DNA of 64,000 nt from Schistocerca nitens (lineage: Eukaryota; Arthropoda; Insecta; Orthoptera; Acrididae), in the NCBI RefSeq assembly GCF_023898315.1, contig NC_064617.1, positions 620,673,000-620,736,999 on the forward strand, given 5' to 3'. The position numbers were made by a program, and so were the translations under genes. Position 1 is the first letter of the stretch. Every line of letters starts with the position of its first letter. Positions 12,690-24,146 of this stretch are shown here, piece by piece. A model generated the notes under the pieces. That model did not search any database, had not been told where the DNA came from, and saw only the letters and a program-made list of their open reading frames with translations.

Positions 12690-13093
12690 CCGCATTTTAT
12701 GGTAGTGAAACATGGACTGTGGGTAAACCTGAACAGAAGAGAATCAAAAAAATTGAGTTGTGGTGCTGTAGATGCATGTTGAAAGTTAGGTGGACTGTTC
12801 AGGTACGAAATGACGAGGTTCTGCGCAGAATAGGCGACGAAAGCAATATATGGAAAATAATGAACAGAGAAAGGGACACGATGGTAGGACGTCTGCTGAC
12901 ACATCAGGGAATAGCTCCCATTGTACTAGAGAGAGCTGTACGATACAAAAACTGTAGGGGAAGACACAGATTGGAATACGTCCAGCAAATAATGGAGGAC
13001 GTAGTTTGCAAGTGCTGCTCTGAGATGAAGAAGCTGGAGCAGGAGAGGAATCCGTGGCGGGCCACTTCAAACCAGTCAGAAGACTGGTGAAAA
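12690..13093 (+). mobile_element. RTE-like LINE 3' end (diverged C-terminal fragment)
   Basis: The frame encodes FYGSETWT, KPEQKRIKKIELWCCRCML, RNDEVLRRIGD and a final WRATSNQSEDW stop. This is the same series of blocks as the C-terminus of the LINE at 45155-48696 (YGSEIWT, KKRIEAFEMWCYRRML, WRAASNQSQD). It is a 5'-truncated, older copy with many substitutions. The residual tail is short. Confidence 0.85.
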
Positions 13094-13994
13094 AAATCTT
13101 CCGTGTAGCTCCTGCAAAGCGTCTGAAGCAGCGATTCAAATCTTTGATCACTCTATAATTGTCCAAGTGTCTAGACAGTGAAGGTACTATATTAAATTTC
13201 CTAGACAGTGCAGCAGAAGTAACGATCGTAATTCAATAGTTGTTAAAGGAGCTGTAGATAAAGATGTAATGAACAGAGTACTTTACAAATCGCATTTAAA
13301 ATTTACTTACGGTAGCTGGGCTGCTTCAGTGATGCATAGAATCTAATAGAAAGTTACATTAGAATCCGTGTGGCTAGTGATAGTGCATGCCAAGAATTAA
13401 ACGTCGCGGTATGTATTGCTATTAATATTGACAATTAATATTTCTGAGAATTCTGTGGTTCATTTATATTAAGACTTAAGCTTATGATTAAGTTGTAATT
13501 AATTTTATTACTAAGAATTTGTATGCGAATTGTGTTTAGTTCACTGGATGTGTAAGAAACTGTATAGATTTTTATCGATATCTTAGTAAGTTGGTAGTAT
13601 GTCCATATGTGACACAGTGGGAGCACTACAGGAAGGTGAGTCAAAACCAACTTCAAAATAGGAAGTAAGCACAATGATATTTTTAAAATGAATTGACGGT
13701 CCAAACACCGTACCTATCTTTGGTTATTTCATTTCACAGGAAACTCACGAAAAATTGTGCACAGAAATGTAAGTTCAGCAGGTGATCGAATAACCTGTCA
13801 TCTTTGAAGCCACTGGGTAATGCTCCGAAATGCGTCTTCTGGTGCATTTTCATCTTGTTGATTTAGAAACAACTGGACGCAGCAGCCGGAATAACATCTC
13901 TGGGTAAAATACGTCGCTGCTGTGTGGTTCTCACCCACGTTTAGTGCCTGTAATTCGTATCCTAACAAAATTTTTGAATATTTATTTCTATCTC
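13094..13994. other. intronic sequence without recognised feature
   Basis: No coding or terminal repeat structure is recognised. The left side of the adjacent SINE tail may extend into 13800-13994. Confidence 0.4.
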
Positions 13995-14148
13995 CAGCAG
14001 TTGTGACACAAAGGAATTACAGGCATTCGCTGTAAGTGGGTATTGATTTAAATCAACGGGAAATGTTGAAGACTTGTGCCGGACCAGATTCGAACCCAGT
14101 TCTCCTGCTCATTAGGAGAATGCGCTGACCACTGCGCTATCCGGAAGC
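13995..14148 (-). mobile_element. tRNA-derived SINE (type III head)
   Basis: Read on the minus strand, TTCCGGATAGCGCAGTGGTC holds an A box and GGTTCGAATCTGG a B box, ending in CCGGCAC, so the 72-base head is cloverleaf-like. A non-tRNA tail follows to the left. The acceptor-stem pairing and the continuing tail make it a SINE rather than a functional tRNA. Confidence 0.7.
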
Positions 14149-14359
14149 AGTAGGCATCGTAGCTGCACGGACTACCCTGGCACACCTCCTGTCAGACACA
14201 AATGCTCATTCTGTCAAACACTACGAATTTAGTGCTCCTTGCCCATTATTGTCATTACTCGCGCCATTTCGCCGATTCCAATCAGAGTTCGATCTGGCCT
14301 TGTGTGCATTCGCATTGAAGAGATCACCGGCCGTTCTCGCCTCTATTATATATAGGCTG

Positions 14360-14395
14360 TGTCTGTTCTTTCGCACATGTCCGAAAGAACAAACA
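14360..14395. repeat. 36-bp near-perfect palindrome
   Basis: TGTCTGTTCTTTCGCACATG followed by TCCGAAAGAACAAACA reads almost the same on both strands, with two mismatched pairs. It lies 210 bp beyond the head of the SINE at 13995-14148. Confidence 0.75.
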
Positions 14396-15099
14396 CCACC
14401 TATACCTAACAATTCTTTTTATTACGCCCGGTTTTAGAAGGGTAAAAAACAATTAGAACTGGAGATGAACCGAAAAGTTTAGGGTCCAAGCCTCATTTAA
14501 CCTAAAAGGAACTGTGCTAATTGATAACATCACATATATTGTGATGTATGAACTACACTGAAATCAACATGGATCTAAGCTTTTACGTTTCAAAAGGTTT
14601 CACACTTAAGTATAAAAGTAAATTCTAATAATTATACTTGAATCTAAAGCCGTGTAGCTAAATTCGATATTTACTGGGTTAACGTATCACTTCCCATATT
14701 ACGATAAAATTGTATTTTATGAAACAATTTATACAGAACATCTGCCTGTGACATACACATTTACTAACGAAAAAGAGAGACATCCAAACGAAATGGTCGG
14801 ATGTCAATGAAACTTTGTAGATGTACGTACCATTGGCAGGTCTACAAATTATTACAGTTACGGTTCTCAGGACAGATAGAACGGCCACCTGATTGCACTA
14901 CTATTGTTCGTGTTTAATGTTATCAGGCATCGTAGGATATTAAGTGGTGTGTGAAAGTGGCCTCATTGTGGATCTGCATGTAGGCATGTTGGACGAATTG
15001 TGCAATATCCAGATTTTTTGTGCAGTTGGATGTGACAGTGGCAGGATGTTTTACTGCATAAGAACGTGAGGACAGGCATTTCTCGTTAAGGTTCCGGTC
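14396..15099. other. intronic sequence without recognised feature
   Basis: AT-rich; no gene or repeat assigned. Confidence 0.4.
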
Positions 15100-15870
15100 T
15101 CTCACGTCTGACCACCGCTAAGTAGGATCGTTGTAGCGCATCGTAGGCTCTTCACATCCGCGCCTCCCATCCGAGAACAAGTAGTGGAATGCCTGAAACA
15201 TTCTGTGCCATCCCGCACCATCGGTCTGAGACCAGCAGCAGCTGGACTATAGACTTACCACCCCGCGTGTAGGTTGTTGTTAACACTAAAACACGCATAT
15301 GGCTGCGTTTTAAGTGATGTCATGACTTTGATGTATGGATGGCTGATGAATGGCGTCGTACTGTGTTCAGCGATGAATCGTGGTTGTGCGTTACCTCGGA
15401 GAGCCGTCCTCGGCGAGCACGGGGGTAGCTTGGAGAGAGGTCCCGTTGTTCCACTGTTCTGGAGAAGCATAGCAGTGCTTCTCCGGGCGGCATGGTGAGT
15501 GGTATAATCGAATATGACTTCATGTCACAATTGGTGATGGTTGAGAGTTCTCTGACGGCATAACTGTGCTTCCGAACGCTCTGCATCGTGTTACCTCTCA
15601 ACTGACAGCGTTGCGGTGCCGTTTTTCAATAGGATAATGCTTATCCCAAGTGGCACATGTCTTTATTAGTTCCGTGCGTGAAGCTTAGGTACTTCTGTGG
15701 CACGCAAGCCCCCAGATCTGTTCCCGATAGAACATGTGTGCGATCAACTCTGATGTCTACCTCGTCCCAGTGAAAGTACCCACAATATCAAGAACTAGTT
15801 GCAACAGTTGGGAGACAAGACTTCTGGATATCAAAAGTGAAATTGAACGCCTCCAATATATCATAATAAT
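15100..15870 (+). pseudogene. degenerate Tc1-like transposase
   Basis: In shifting frames the plus strand shows the blocks of a Tc1-type DDE transposase: EWRRTVFSDES near 15347, a decayed Q-DNAYPKWH block near 15630 (the second catalytic Asp is preceded by a stop), and PDLFPIEHVCDQL near 15712-15750. Several stops and frameshifts separate them. The N-terminal helix-turn-helix region is not recognisable and no terminal repeats were found, so the element limits are approximate. Confidence 0.75.
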
Positions 15871-17024
15871 CTATATATTATTATTTCGGATGGTATAAAT
15901 TGTCTTCTCTTCGGATTTTGCCTCACGAGAGGATGCGAAAGCTTTATGTGACACATCCCAACTGAATTAGTTCCTGAATCCAGGCCACAGCGAGTGCTAC
16001 TTTGTGCTTAAAGTGGGGCCATATTGCCAAATTCTTTGTAAATTTGACTCGGTACGTTAATCACTGAAACGACACCATATACCCTACCAGACCATGAAAT
16101 TTAGATTCGTTTTCTCCAGTCCTTTCTGGTTTTCCACTTTTTTGACAAGGAACGTAAGAGGAGCGTTCAATAATTAATACGACGCTTTCTTCCTCGGCCA
16201 CTTATCGTTGAAAAAAAAGTGAAATTTCTTGAAGGACGTCACTGGATATCCCTTCTTTAGCCCCTGTAGTTTCATGACGTTCCTATAGGTATCGGCGCTG
16301 TACGCAGACTTCAAAATGGAGTCTGGAACTGGGGTAGTTGCAAGCAGAGCGGAAAACGAGACCATCGAAGATATTTGTAGACGCTTGCAGAATGTCTACG
16401 GACGGGGTAGTGAACAAGAGCACGATGAATTTTTGGGCGAGACGTCTGTCATCATCGCAACAAGGTCGCGCAAACCTGTCCGATCTCCCTCGTGCCAGCT
16501 GGCTACAAACTGCTGTGACTCTTTCAATCCTGGAACCTGCGGATCTCAGTCAAACATCTGACATCTCAACTGGAAGTCTCTGTTGGTGGTGAAACATGGG
16601 TTCATCACTTCGAACCGGAAACAAAACAGCAATCCATGTAGTGGAACCACAACAAATCTCCTCCGAAGAAAAAGATCAAAGCCATATCCTCAGTCGGTAA
16701 GGACTGAGTGATTAGTCTGTTTGGTGTCCTCCCTCTTGGCCCAATGATGAACTCTGAAGCATATTGTCCTACCCTCAGTAAATTTAAGAAACGACTTCAG
16801 TGTGTTGGTAGCAACAAAAATGCGAACTAACTTCAGCATGACAACGCAAGGCTTCACACATGTCCGCGCTCCCTGGAGGACCTCACAAATCTTCATTGGA
16901 CTACTCTTCCCAATCACTCAGCAGATTGGATCTCGCACCATCCGACTTCCATCTGTTTGGCCAAATGAAGGATGCACTTTGCGGGAGCCAGTATGTGGAT
17001 GATTATGAAGTTACTGATGCATCA

Positions 17025-17215
17025 CCGTCCGGTGTGGCCGAACGGTTCTAGGCGTTACAGTCTGGAACTGCGCGACCGCTACAGTCGCAGGTTCGAATCC
17101 TGCCTCGGGCATGGATGTGTGTGATGTCCTTAGATTAGTTAGGTTTAAGTAGTTCTAAGTTCTAGGGGACTGATGACCTAAGAAATTAAGTCCCATAGTG
17201 CTGAGAGCCATTTGA
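17025..17215 (+). mobile_element. tRNA-derived SINE (type I), full length
   Basis: Head with A box (TGGCCGAACGG), B box GGTTCGAATCC, and the common tail ending GAGCCATTTGA. A perfect 12-bp target duplication ACTGATGCATCA lies at 17013-17024 and 17216-17227. It interrupts the mariner coding remnant. Confidence 0.93.
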
Positions 17216-17402
17216 ACTGATGCATCAAGACGTTTGCTCCGGCTTCGACCAGTAGAGTGGTACCATGCGCGCAGACAGGCTCTCCCAGTAAGACGACGTA
17301 ATGAGAGCGAACTGAATGGATATTATGTTGAAAGACAGGGTTTGTAGCCAAAAGTGGGGCGTTCTGAATAAAATCAACATGCATTCAGAAAAGAAAGTGT
17401 TT

Positions 17403-17479
17403 GAAAATGGTTCAAATGGCTCTGAGCACTATGGGACTTAACTGCTATGGTCTCAGTCCCCTAGAACTTAGAACTACTT
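17403..17479 (-). mobile_element. 5'-truncated type I SINE (tail only)
   Basis: Only the tail half is present on the minus strand. A 12-bp target duplication AAGAAAGTGTTT lies at 17391-17402 and 17480-17491, so this is an insertion truncated during reverse transcription rather than a decayed copy. Confidence 0.9.
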
Positions 17480-17516
17480 AAGAAAGTGTTTCATTACTCG
17501 TTGAGCCGCCCTCTTA

Positions 17517-19025
17517 CTGGGTGCTTATAATTAAAGCGTAGCTATTCACGGAGGTCCAGTGTGGCTATTAATTACCTAGTGACAGAGAAAGGTTGTAGAT
17601 ACGCTAACGCGTTAATGAAGAAACGATCTGCGCTGGAAGATAGTTGTTTCCTATTTCGTCCACCGGGAACAAATCTGGCACTGTACATCGACTCTTCGAC
17701 GTCTTCGGTGCCCATATTGAACGAACTGTGTAAGCCGTCGTTAATAATATAGCAGACACAATGCGTTTCTCACTTTTTTACTTTTTCTCCAATGTCCTTT
17801 TCCTAATCCATTACATATGGAAAAATTTACAAACGTCTCTCTTGCATTCACAAAGCCACATATGAACCTGGTGGTCAAAATCGTAACTAATTTTTTTCCA
17901 GCGTAAATCAGTTCTGTGTTAACGAATTAGAACATCCACCAAGTTCTTCTGCCATGCCATAATCACAGCCTGCACTAGATCTCTGTGAGTAGTTGTACTT
18001 TAATTATAACTACCCAAAACGTATCTTCTATGAGTGAAATTTCCGTAAGTTTCTAGAGCGTGGAAGGTGATGTAATTATCTTCAATATGAAGTGAAGATG
18101 GCAAATAACTACTAATTAAAAACTCCTTGTATCGGGCAGTGTTCCGAAGAGGCCATTTTCCATACTGACTTAAGCTGACAATTCCTTAGCATACTTTTAG
18201 AAATCGTTTCTTACTTTCTAAACACTGATGCAATATACTTGTCCCAAGCACGTCTTATGTACCCTGCTTTGTTCTACTAAGTAATAAGTGATATAGTAGT
18301 TTCTGTTAAAGTAAGCTTGATTAATGAAAGACAGCCCTATGACCCAACAGATGAAAAAGTCCTCATTCAGATACAAGTATCACGAGTGAAAGACGAAAAC
18401 GAAGTGGCAAATGCCCCAAATACCTGGTAGATTCCGAAATTTGCAGTCATACATTTGATACTATTAATGATTGTAATTATATTTAAAGATGTCTAAAACA
18501 TAGCGAAATATAGCGTGCGTGGATCACTTTCTTCCATTGCGAATGCGATTAAAATTTATTTATTTTGTTTATCGTATGGCATACATCACAATCCCTACAC
18601 ATTTTATACATAGAATGATTGCAGATCGACATCTAGACATTTAATGCAATCGGTTACCTCCTCTGTTGCAGCGAGGAAATCGTTGAAGGTTCCCTTGTAG
18701 GCTCGAACCACTATGTGTTGGACTGTTTGTTTTTCAATCGCAATTTGGTGTTGGTTTCGTTCCCCATTTGTAGAGGGCGTCAGCACATCTTCCGTGGCTA
18801 GTACGCATGCGGTTTAGAGTTGTCCACACTTTGCGTGACTGGTTGGACCCAGGCGGTTTCTCAGATGTCATGTCACTTTAGCATTTTGGTGGACAGTGTT
18901 CTTGCCAGTGTTGTTTCCACAGATAGTCGACATCAAAGTTGGAGTTCGTCATCTCTTTAGCAGAGAGTAATGCTGGTATTCGATTTAAGTCTTCTGCACT
19001 CCAAGTATGGACAGCTGTGGGTTAT
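17517..19025. other. intronic sequence without recognised feature
   Basis: No motif recognised. 18560-19000 is less AT-rich and may be an unidentified repeat. Confidence 0.4.
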
Positions 19026-19268
19026 TACACTCATGATCATAAATTAAAGATAATGTTAATACATGGTGAAACAACGCTCTAGTGGGCGGTTTGCGGGTTT
19101 AAATCACCTCAGGGTATGACCATGCGGTGCATTTGTCCTGCTTTCGTCGCACGCTGGCGCTTTCAGCAGTCGACACACGCAAAAGTGTGTTCGTGTATGT
19201 CAGAGTACGGTGCAGCGAGTAAGTGTGCAGACGTTTCCGGACGTGCTAATGGTGACTGTGTGTTGAAA

Positions 19269-19553
19269 ATGGCTCAAAGAACACATATTGATGACGTTAT
19301 GAGGGGTAGAATATTAGATGGACTGAAGGCTGGTCAAACACAGCAGGTCGTATCACGGGCCCTCCGTGTGCCACAAAGTGTGATCTCAAGAGTATGGCAA
19401 CGATTCCAACAGACAGGAAACGTGTCCAGGCGCTACAGTACTGGACGTCGACAGTGAACAATACCACAAGAAGACCGATATCTCACTATCAGTGGCCGCA
19501 GACGGCCACGGAATACTGAAGGTAGCCTTGCTCGAGACCTTACCGCAGCCACT
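19269..19553 (+). pseudogene. Tc1-like transposase, 5' part (before the gypsy insertion)
   Basis: From the ATG at 19269 the frame encodes the N-terminal paired-type helix-turn-helix: MAQRTHIDDVMRGRILDGLK, then QQVVSRALRVPQSVISRVWQ and FQQTGNVSRR. This half of the protein normally binds the terminal repeats. An in-frame TGA stands at 19455. Reading through it gives a second DNA-binding stretch with RRRPRNTEG, a GRPR-like hook, before the gypsy LTR begins at 19554. The frame resumes unchanged after the gypsy at 31009. Confidence 0.85.
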
Positions 19554-19736
19554 TGTGACATTACAGCCTTTATCACTGCGATTTTTAACATGTAAAAGTT
19601 TTTTTTCTGTATTCGCGTCAGTATGTGCGAACTTTTAACATATACCAATGAATGTTGTAACCAGATATCTTTGCCGCGCTCCTGAAAAGCGCAGAATATC
19701 ACGATAGATATAAACTGTTATACGCTGCTATCGATC

Positions 19737-19784
<48 letters not shown>

Positions 19785-20631
19785 ATGCACCTATGTTTAA
19801 AAATAACAGTTGCCAATTTTTTTTACTTCTGCAGGGAGCCGCTACGCTCTCTAGCTATTCTGTGAATGTGTTGCAAATCGGACGCAAAAGTATTGTGCTC
19901 CATACTGATATAATCATTTTATTGTAAATTTAAGAGTTTAAGAGGTTAAAAATATATGTAGCCACAAACAAGTGAGAATGTATATCATGAAAATTCGCTC
20001 CACCGCCACAATGGGTGGCCATGTTAATGTAAGTTTCCGTTTCATAATATAATACTTGAAGCCTTGAAGTTTATTTAATTTCACAAAAAATCTCTCAACC
20101 TTATTTTCATTAATTATACTTGTGATAATCTTTCCTGTTTAAAAGATTTATGCAGCTTATGATCCAGCGTGTGTTCTGTCGGAATAGGAGGCTGTCGTTA
20201 CGACATCGTTATAGTATTTATTCCACGTTCTTTCAGTTCCGTTTATATGTTCGTACAAATCCAATTAGTTGGTCCCTTAGATTTCTTTCATGTAACTTCC
20301 GTCTGTTTTCTCCGCGCGATCTTCCTCCGACAAAAAATTTCTGTTCATTTTTTTTAGTAATTTTCGATATCGCGAATGAGAAAAGACAGCCGCCTCCTGC
20401 TCCGAACGGAACACCACGACTTTTCTAACATCGGAGAGTACCGCACGAATTTTCCGCTAAAAGGTAATAGAATTTCTTAAAGCTGGATCAATTACACATG
20501 TTGCTGCTGTTCTCCGACAAATCTTGTGTGATTAATAGTAATTTATTCTGTCACGACAAAAAGAACCAATTTTATTTTTACCAAAGCCACAAAGCTTTCA
20601 ATTAAATTACTAAAAAAAAAATCATACCAGA
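19554..20631 (+). repeat. 5' LTR of the gypsy element
   Basis: Starts TGTGACATT and ends ATACCAGA. A TATAAA lies at 19709-19714, about 25 bases before a run of 43 A (19740-19782). The ends are TG...GA rather than the usual TG...CA. Compared with the 3' LTR it has about 20 more bases near 20045-20065. Confidence 0.93.
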
Positions 20632-20633
20632 TC

Positions 20634-20651
20634 TGGCGCCCGAACAGGGAC
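20634..20651 (+). promoter_or_regulatory. primer-binding site for tRNA-Lys
   Basis: TGGCGCCCGAACAGGGAC begins two bases after the 5' LTR. It is an 18-base complement of the 3' end of the tRNA-Lys(UUU) used as primer by lentiviruses and several arthropod retroelements. Confidence 0.92.
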
Positions 20652-21258
20652 CTGACTAAAATATTGAAAGTGTCACGGTACTAATATATGATTGTCTTAT
20701 TTCATGTATCGCTCTTTGGAACCCAATGCTGCATAAAATTACGGATGAGCAGTAAATATACGCAATATTGAAGGACGCGGTATTTACACAAATATCTTGG
20801 GATTTAATAAGACGCAGATTTGCAGTTTTGAAGACAACGCCGAGTGAGTACCAAATTTTCGTTTGCCATAGTTCTGTCTAAAGAGCAGCTCATTTGACCT
20901 TCAAATTCGACCTCACTCTATCCTTTCTGTAGCTTAACGTAAAAAACCACTTTTTTTTCTACGTAAATATTTAAACATTTTCTGTAATCTTTTGCTTGAC
21001 TATTTGTTTTATACTGTAGTTAGTATTCTCGTGTAAGTTCAAGATGGATGCCATTTCAGTCTTCTCTGTGTAATAGCGTTGGCAATCAATTGTTTCAACG
21101 GCGTTGACTCCATCTTGTCTTTTTGCTACAGACGTGTGTCAGTTATTACCTACGTAACATTAGACATTTGACGAACGCGCCGCGACTTTAAATTGCGCGG
21201 CAAGAATAATTGACAATCAGAATTTCAGTTGGCAGTACCCATTTTAAGTTGGCAATAG
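20652..21258 (+). other. gypsy 5' untranslated leader
   Basis: About 600 bases between the primer site and the first gag ATG; no ORF is recognised. It would be expected to hold packaging signals, but none can be identified by sequence alone. Confidence 0.6.
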
Positions 21259-23473
21259 TTGAATTTCATTATGGCGGACGGACAATCGAGCGCGAACTCT
21301 GCAGACGAAAGCGACGGCACTATTAACAAACATTACCGACTCCGCTCACGCGGAACGACGGCCAGGACAGACGACAGACAAGAGGTAGTTAACGTGGACG
21401 ACACTCAGCAGGAAACACCCACCTCCCCGATAACGGTATCAATTGACATTGTCAAAATGTTACAGGAATTGATACTAGACAGACAGGAGAGGGAACAGCG
21501 CGAACGTGATCGCGAACAACGTGAGAAAGACAGAGACAAGTTTTTATCAGAGTTGAAAACGGATATGACAACACAGATTGACTCAGTTAGGAATGACGTA
21601 AATACCACCATTGATGCGAAAGTAGGTACCCTCACTACGCAAGTAGGCTCTCTCACAGCACAGATAGATTCGGTTAAGGGTGACGTCACGGCGCAAGTAA
21701 CCACTTTGACAACACAGATAAGCACTCTGAATAACAAAATTGATAACATTGGTCAGAATCTCACAACTCAAATCGAAGCGTGTCGCAAAGAAACCGATTC
21801 GGTAAAACTTGCGTATAAAACAGTTGCACGACAGGTAGACGAGTTAGCGACAGCGGTAGCCACTGTAGAATCAAAAGTAAGTGCAATGGCGAATGACATT
21901 TCGGACCGAACTATTGAGGAAAGAGTTAACAGTAGTGTTGCTTCGCACACTAAAGCACTTACCGAACATTACAAAGAATGGATTGATGTACAAGAGAAGC
22001 TTGTTGAGGAGAAGGTTACACGTGACTTGAAAGATGTTGTTAAATTCGCAGCCTTAGACATATTATCTGCACCCGGCAGTTCAGGAGACACTGTTTGTAC
22101 TGAACTAGGCCAAATTAGACGAGTGTTTACCCGGGATTTGCCGGAATGGCGGAAGCAAGTAACAGATGAGATATCCGACCTGAAACAGCAAATTCAAACA
22201 CTACAGTATGATAACCAGAGTGACGGGAAACACTCACTACCTTCTGAGCCAGATGAACATCAATACCAGACAACACAACACACCACAGTACATTCCGCGA
22301 CCGAAAAATGAATTTAACGATTCACACAACAACAACACTGAACAATTGACACTCACAACCCTCATGAAAGAGGAGAGTGTATTGAAACACAGAGTTTTTC
22401 AACCATTCCAACCGGAAAAGCGAAATATTCATCCAGTCGTTTCCCTAAAGAACTTTTCAGGAGTCTTTCCAGCTGCCTGGAATGACAAACAGAGAATACA
22501 AATCATTACCGGATACATACAAGGAGAAAGTGCTATATGGGGAACCGAGATGGTTGATAAGTGCAAAACATTTAGCAAGTTTGAGAAGAACTTTTTAAGC
22601 AAATTTTGGAGCGCAGGTGTTCAGCAACGCCTACGCAAAGAGGTCTCCAACGCCGAACGTTTCCATTCGAACAGTGGCGGACTTCGCCGGTACTTTGAAA
22701 AGTACTTGAGAAAGATACAATATTGGGACACTCCCATAACGACAAAAGATGTTATTATGATTCTTAAGTCAAAACTACCCATTTCCATACGCGAAAAATT
22801 AGTGAACGTGTCAGAGGAAGATCAGGACGCATTTTTATCCGTCCTTGATTCTCTCGATCTTATACACGAAGACGCGCGTGCGAATGCTAACCGTAAGAAC
22901 AACAACGCAGGCACGTATTCGAATGGAAACGGTAGTCATGGAAATGGTTCACACGAAACACAATACGGAAACAAACAGAACAATAACCGCAATAGAGGCC
23001 GAAACAATGGTTACCGTAATGGTTAACACAAAAACAAGCATTACGGCAACCAACGGTACAATCCAATATACAACATGCAACAACAGTATTACGGGAATGC
23101 CCCATACCAATCAAACAATAACGGTAGTAACTTCTACCAGAATGGGAACAAATACAAGGGTAAACGTTGCAACAATCAAAATTGCGGAGGTCAGCTACCT
23201 CCACCACAACCCTATGGGCAGCCACAACACCAGCAACAACAGCAATACACGCCTCAGCAACAACCATTCATGCAACAACAACAGTACACGCCACCACAAC
23301 AGGACTTTAGATACAATAACAACAAACCAAGAAAACAATACAATCCACCGATATATTTTACGCAGGCAAGTAATGTACCGATTTTTCAGCCTGGTAACCA
23401 AGTGCAGTACCAACAAGGGTTTGATACAAATCAACACACAATGGGTAAAAAACCAGCGAGAATGGTCAAGTGA
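21259..23473 (+). pseudogene. gypsy gag region, interrupted by a frame change and a stop
   Basis: Frame 1 from the ATG at 21259 encodes 350 residues: an acidic, Ser-rich start, a highly charged QEREQRERDREQREKDRDK helix, and then a long coiled coil with repeated LTTQ/LTAQIDSV units up to about residue 310. The capsid-like part is in frame 2 (open from before 22208 to 23026), with FPAAWNDKQRIQ, FEKNFLSKFWS, LRRYFEKYLRKIQYW and KLPISIREKL. This is the layout of a gypsy capsid, so a shift near 22250-22300 has separated coiled coil and capsid. A TAA at 23024 then splits off a Q/N/Y/P-rich C-terminal stretch ending in a TGA at 23471. No CCHC zinc knuckle is present; only a lone CNNQNCGG remains. 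Gag would form the cytoplasmic particle. Confidence 0.8.
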
Positions 23474-24140
23474 TGTGACAGAAGAATCAAATCAGTCGCA
23501 TCACAAGAAAGCGGAAAACTAAAGGCAGCACCTTTTCGCCTCCTTGGGGATGCTGCGGGACATAATGGGGGCAAACTCGACCTTGAACGACTTAACGTAA
23601 TACGTTATGATCGCGACACTGACTTGAGAGACGATTTGTTGCAGGAAAATATTGAGACAGACTTGAATGACGTATGGGAAGACGAAGTACAAGCAATGAC
23701 TAAAATTTACATAGCCAATACACCAATAGATGCTATTATTGATACTGGTGCAAACGTAAATGCTTTATCACTATGTATGTTTAAGAAAGTTTCTGCAGGG
23801 ATGAAAATTTTAACGTTACCAGTACAAGGTTGTTAAGTAACAGGAGCGGTAGGATCTTTATCACAGCGAGTCAATTTGCAAGCTCAGGTACCGATAAGGA
23901 TTAATTCTACTTCTTTCATGTGCGTATTTCTAGTAGTTAAGAATGTCAGTGTCATGCTTATTAGGAATGGAGTTCCTGAGGAAGAATAAGGCTGTGATTG
24001 ATATAGAAAAGGGTATCTGTACAATCAGAGTAGGTGAACAGGAGGTAACGCTGCAACTGTTGCGCGGCAAGGTCAAAAGAGTCAACACTGGGCACATAGT
24101 TAAGGTACGCAGACTGGTACAGCGAATGTTTTTGAACTAA
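23474..24140 (+). pseudogene. gypsy aspartic protease region, broken
   Basis: Frame 2 continues after the TGA at 23471 and contains the protease active site as IIDTGANVNALS, with the catalytic Asp codon at 23741. A TAA at 23834 and a probable one-base frame change near 23945 follow. The second half then reads in frame 3 as CLLGMEFLRKNKAVIDIEKG, equivalent to the ILGMDFL block of retroviral-type proteases. A final TAA at 24138 separates it from the large pol frame. With these breaks the copy cannot make protease from a single frame. Confidence 0.82.
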
Positions 24141-24146
24141 GCACAC

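Larger units (their letters stand above)
16157..17514 (+). mobile_element. mariner-type DNA transposon with dead transposase, carrying two SINEs
   Basis: Imperfect terminal inverted repeats lie at 16157-16190 and about 17482-17514: left AGAGGAGCGTTCAATAATTA, right end in reverse complement AGAGGGCGGCTCAACGAGTA. The flanking TA dinucleotides are at 16155-16156 and 17515-17516. Inside, broken frames show WVHHFEPETKQQSM near 16600, an HDNARLHT-like block near 16840 and APSDFHLFGQMKDAL near 16938-16982, which are mariner signatures. There are stops, frameshifts and a probable internal deletion between the WVHHFEPE block and the HDNA block. It was later hit by the SINEs at 17025 and 17403. Confidence 0.85.

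Noticed and set aside
14076..14148. possible tRNA gene on the minus strand
   Set aside because: Cloverleaf-like, but it runs straight into a non-tRNA SINE tail and the stems have mismatches.
21405..21950. minus-strand frames over gag
   Set aside because: Shadows of the repetitive coiled-coil coding sequence.
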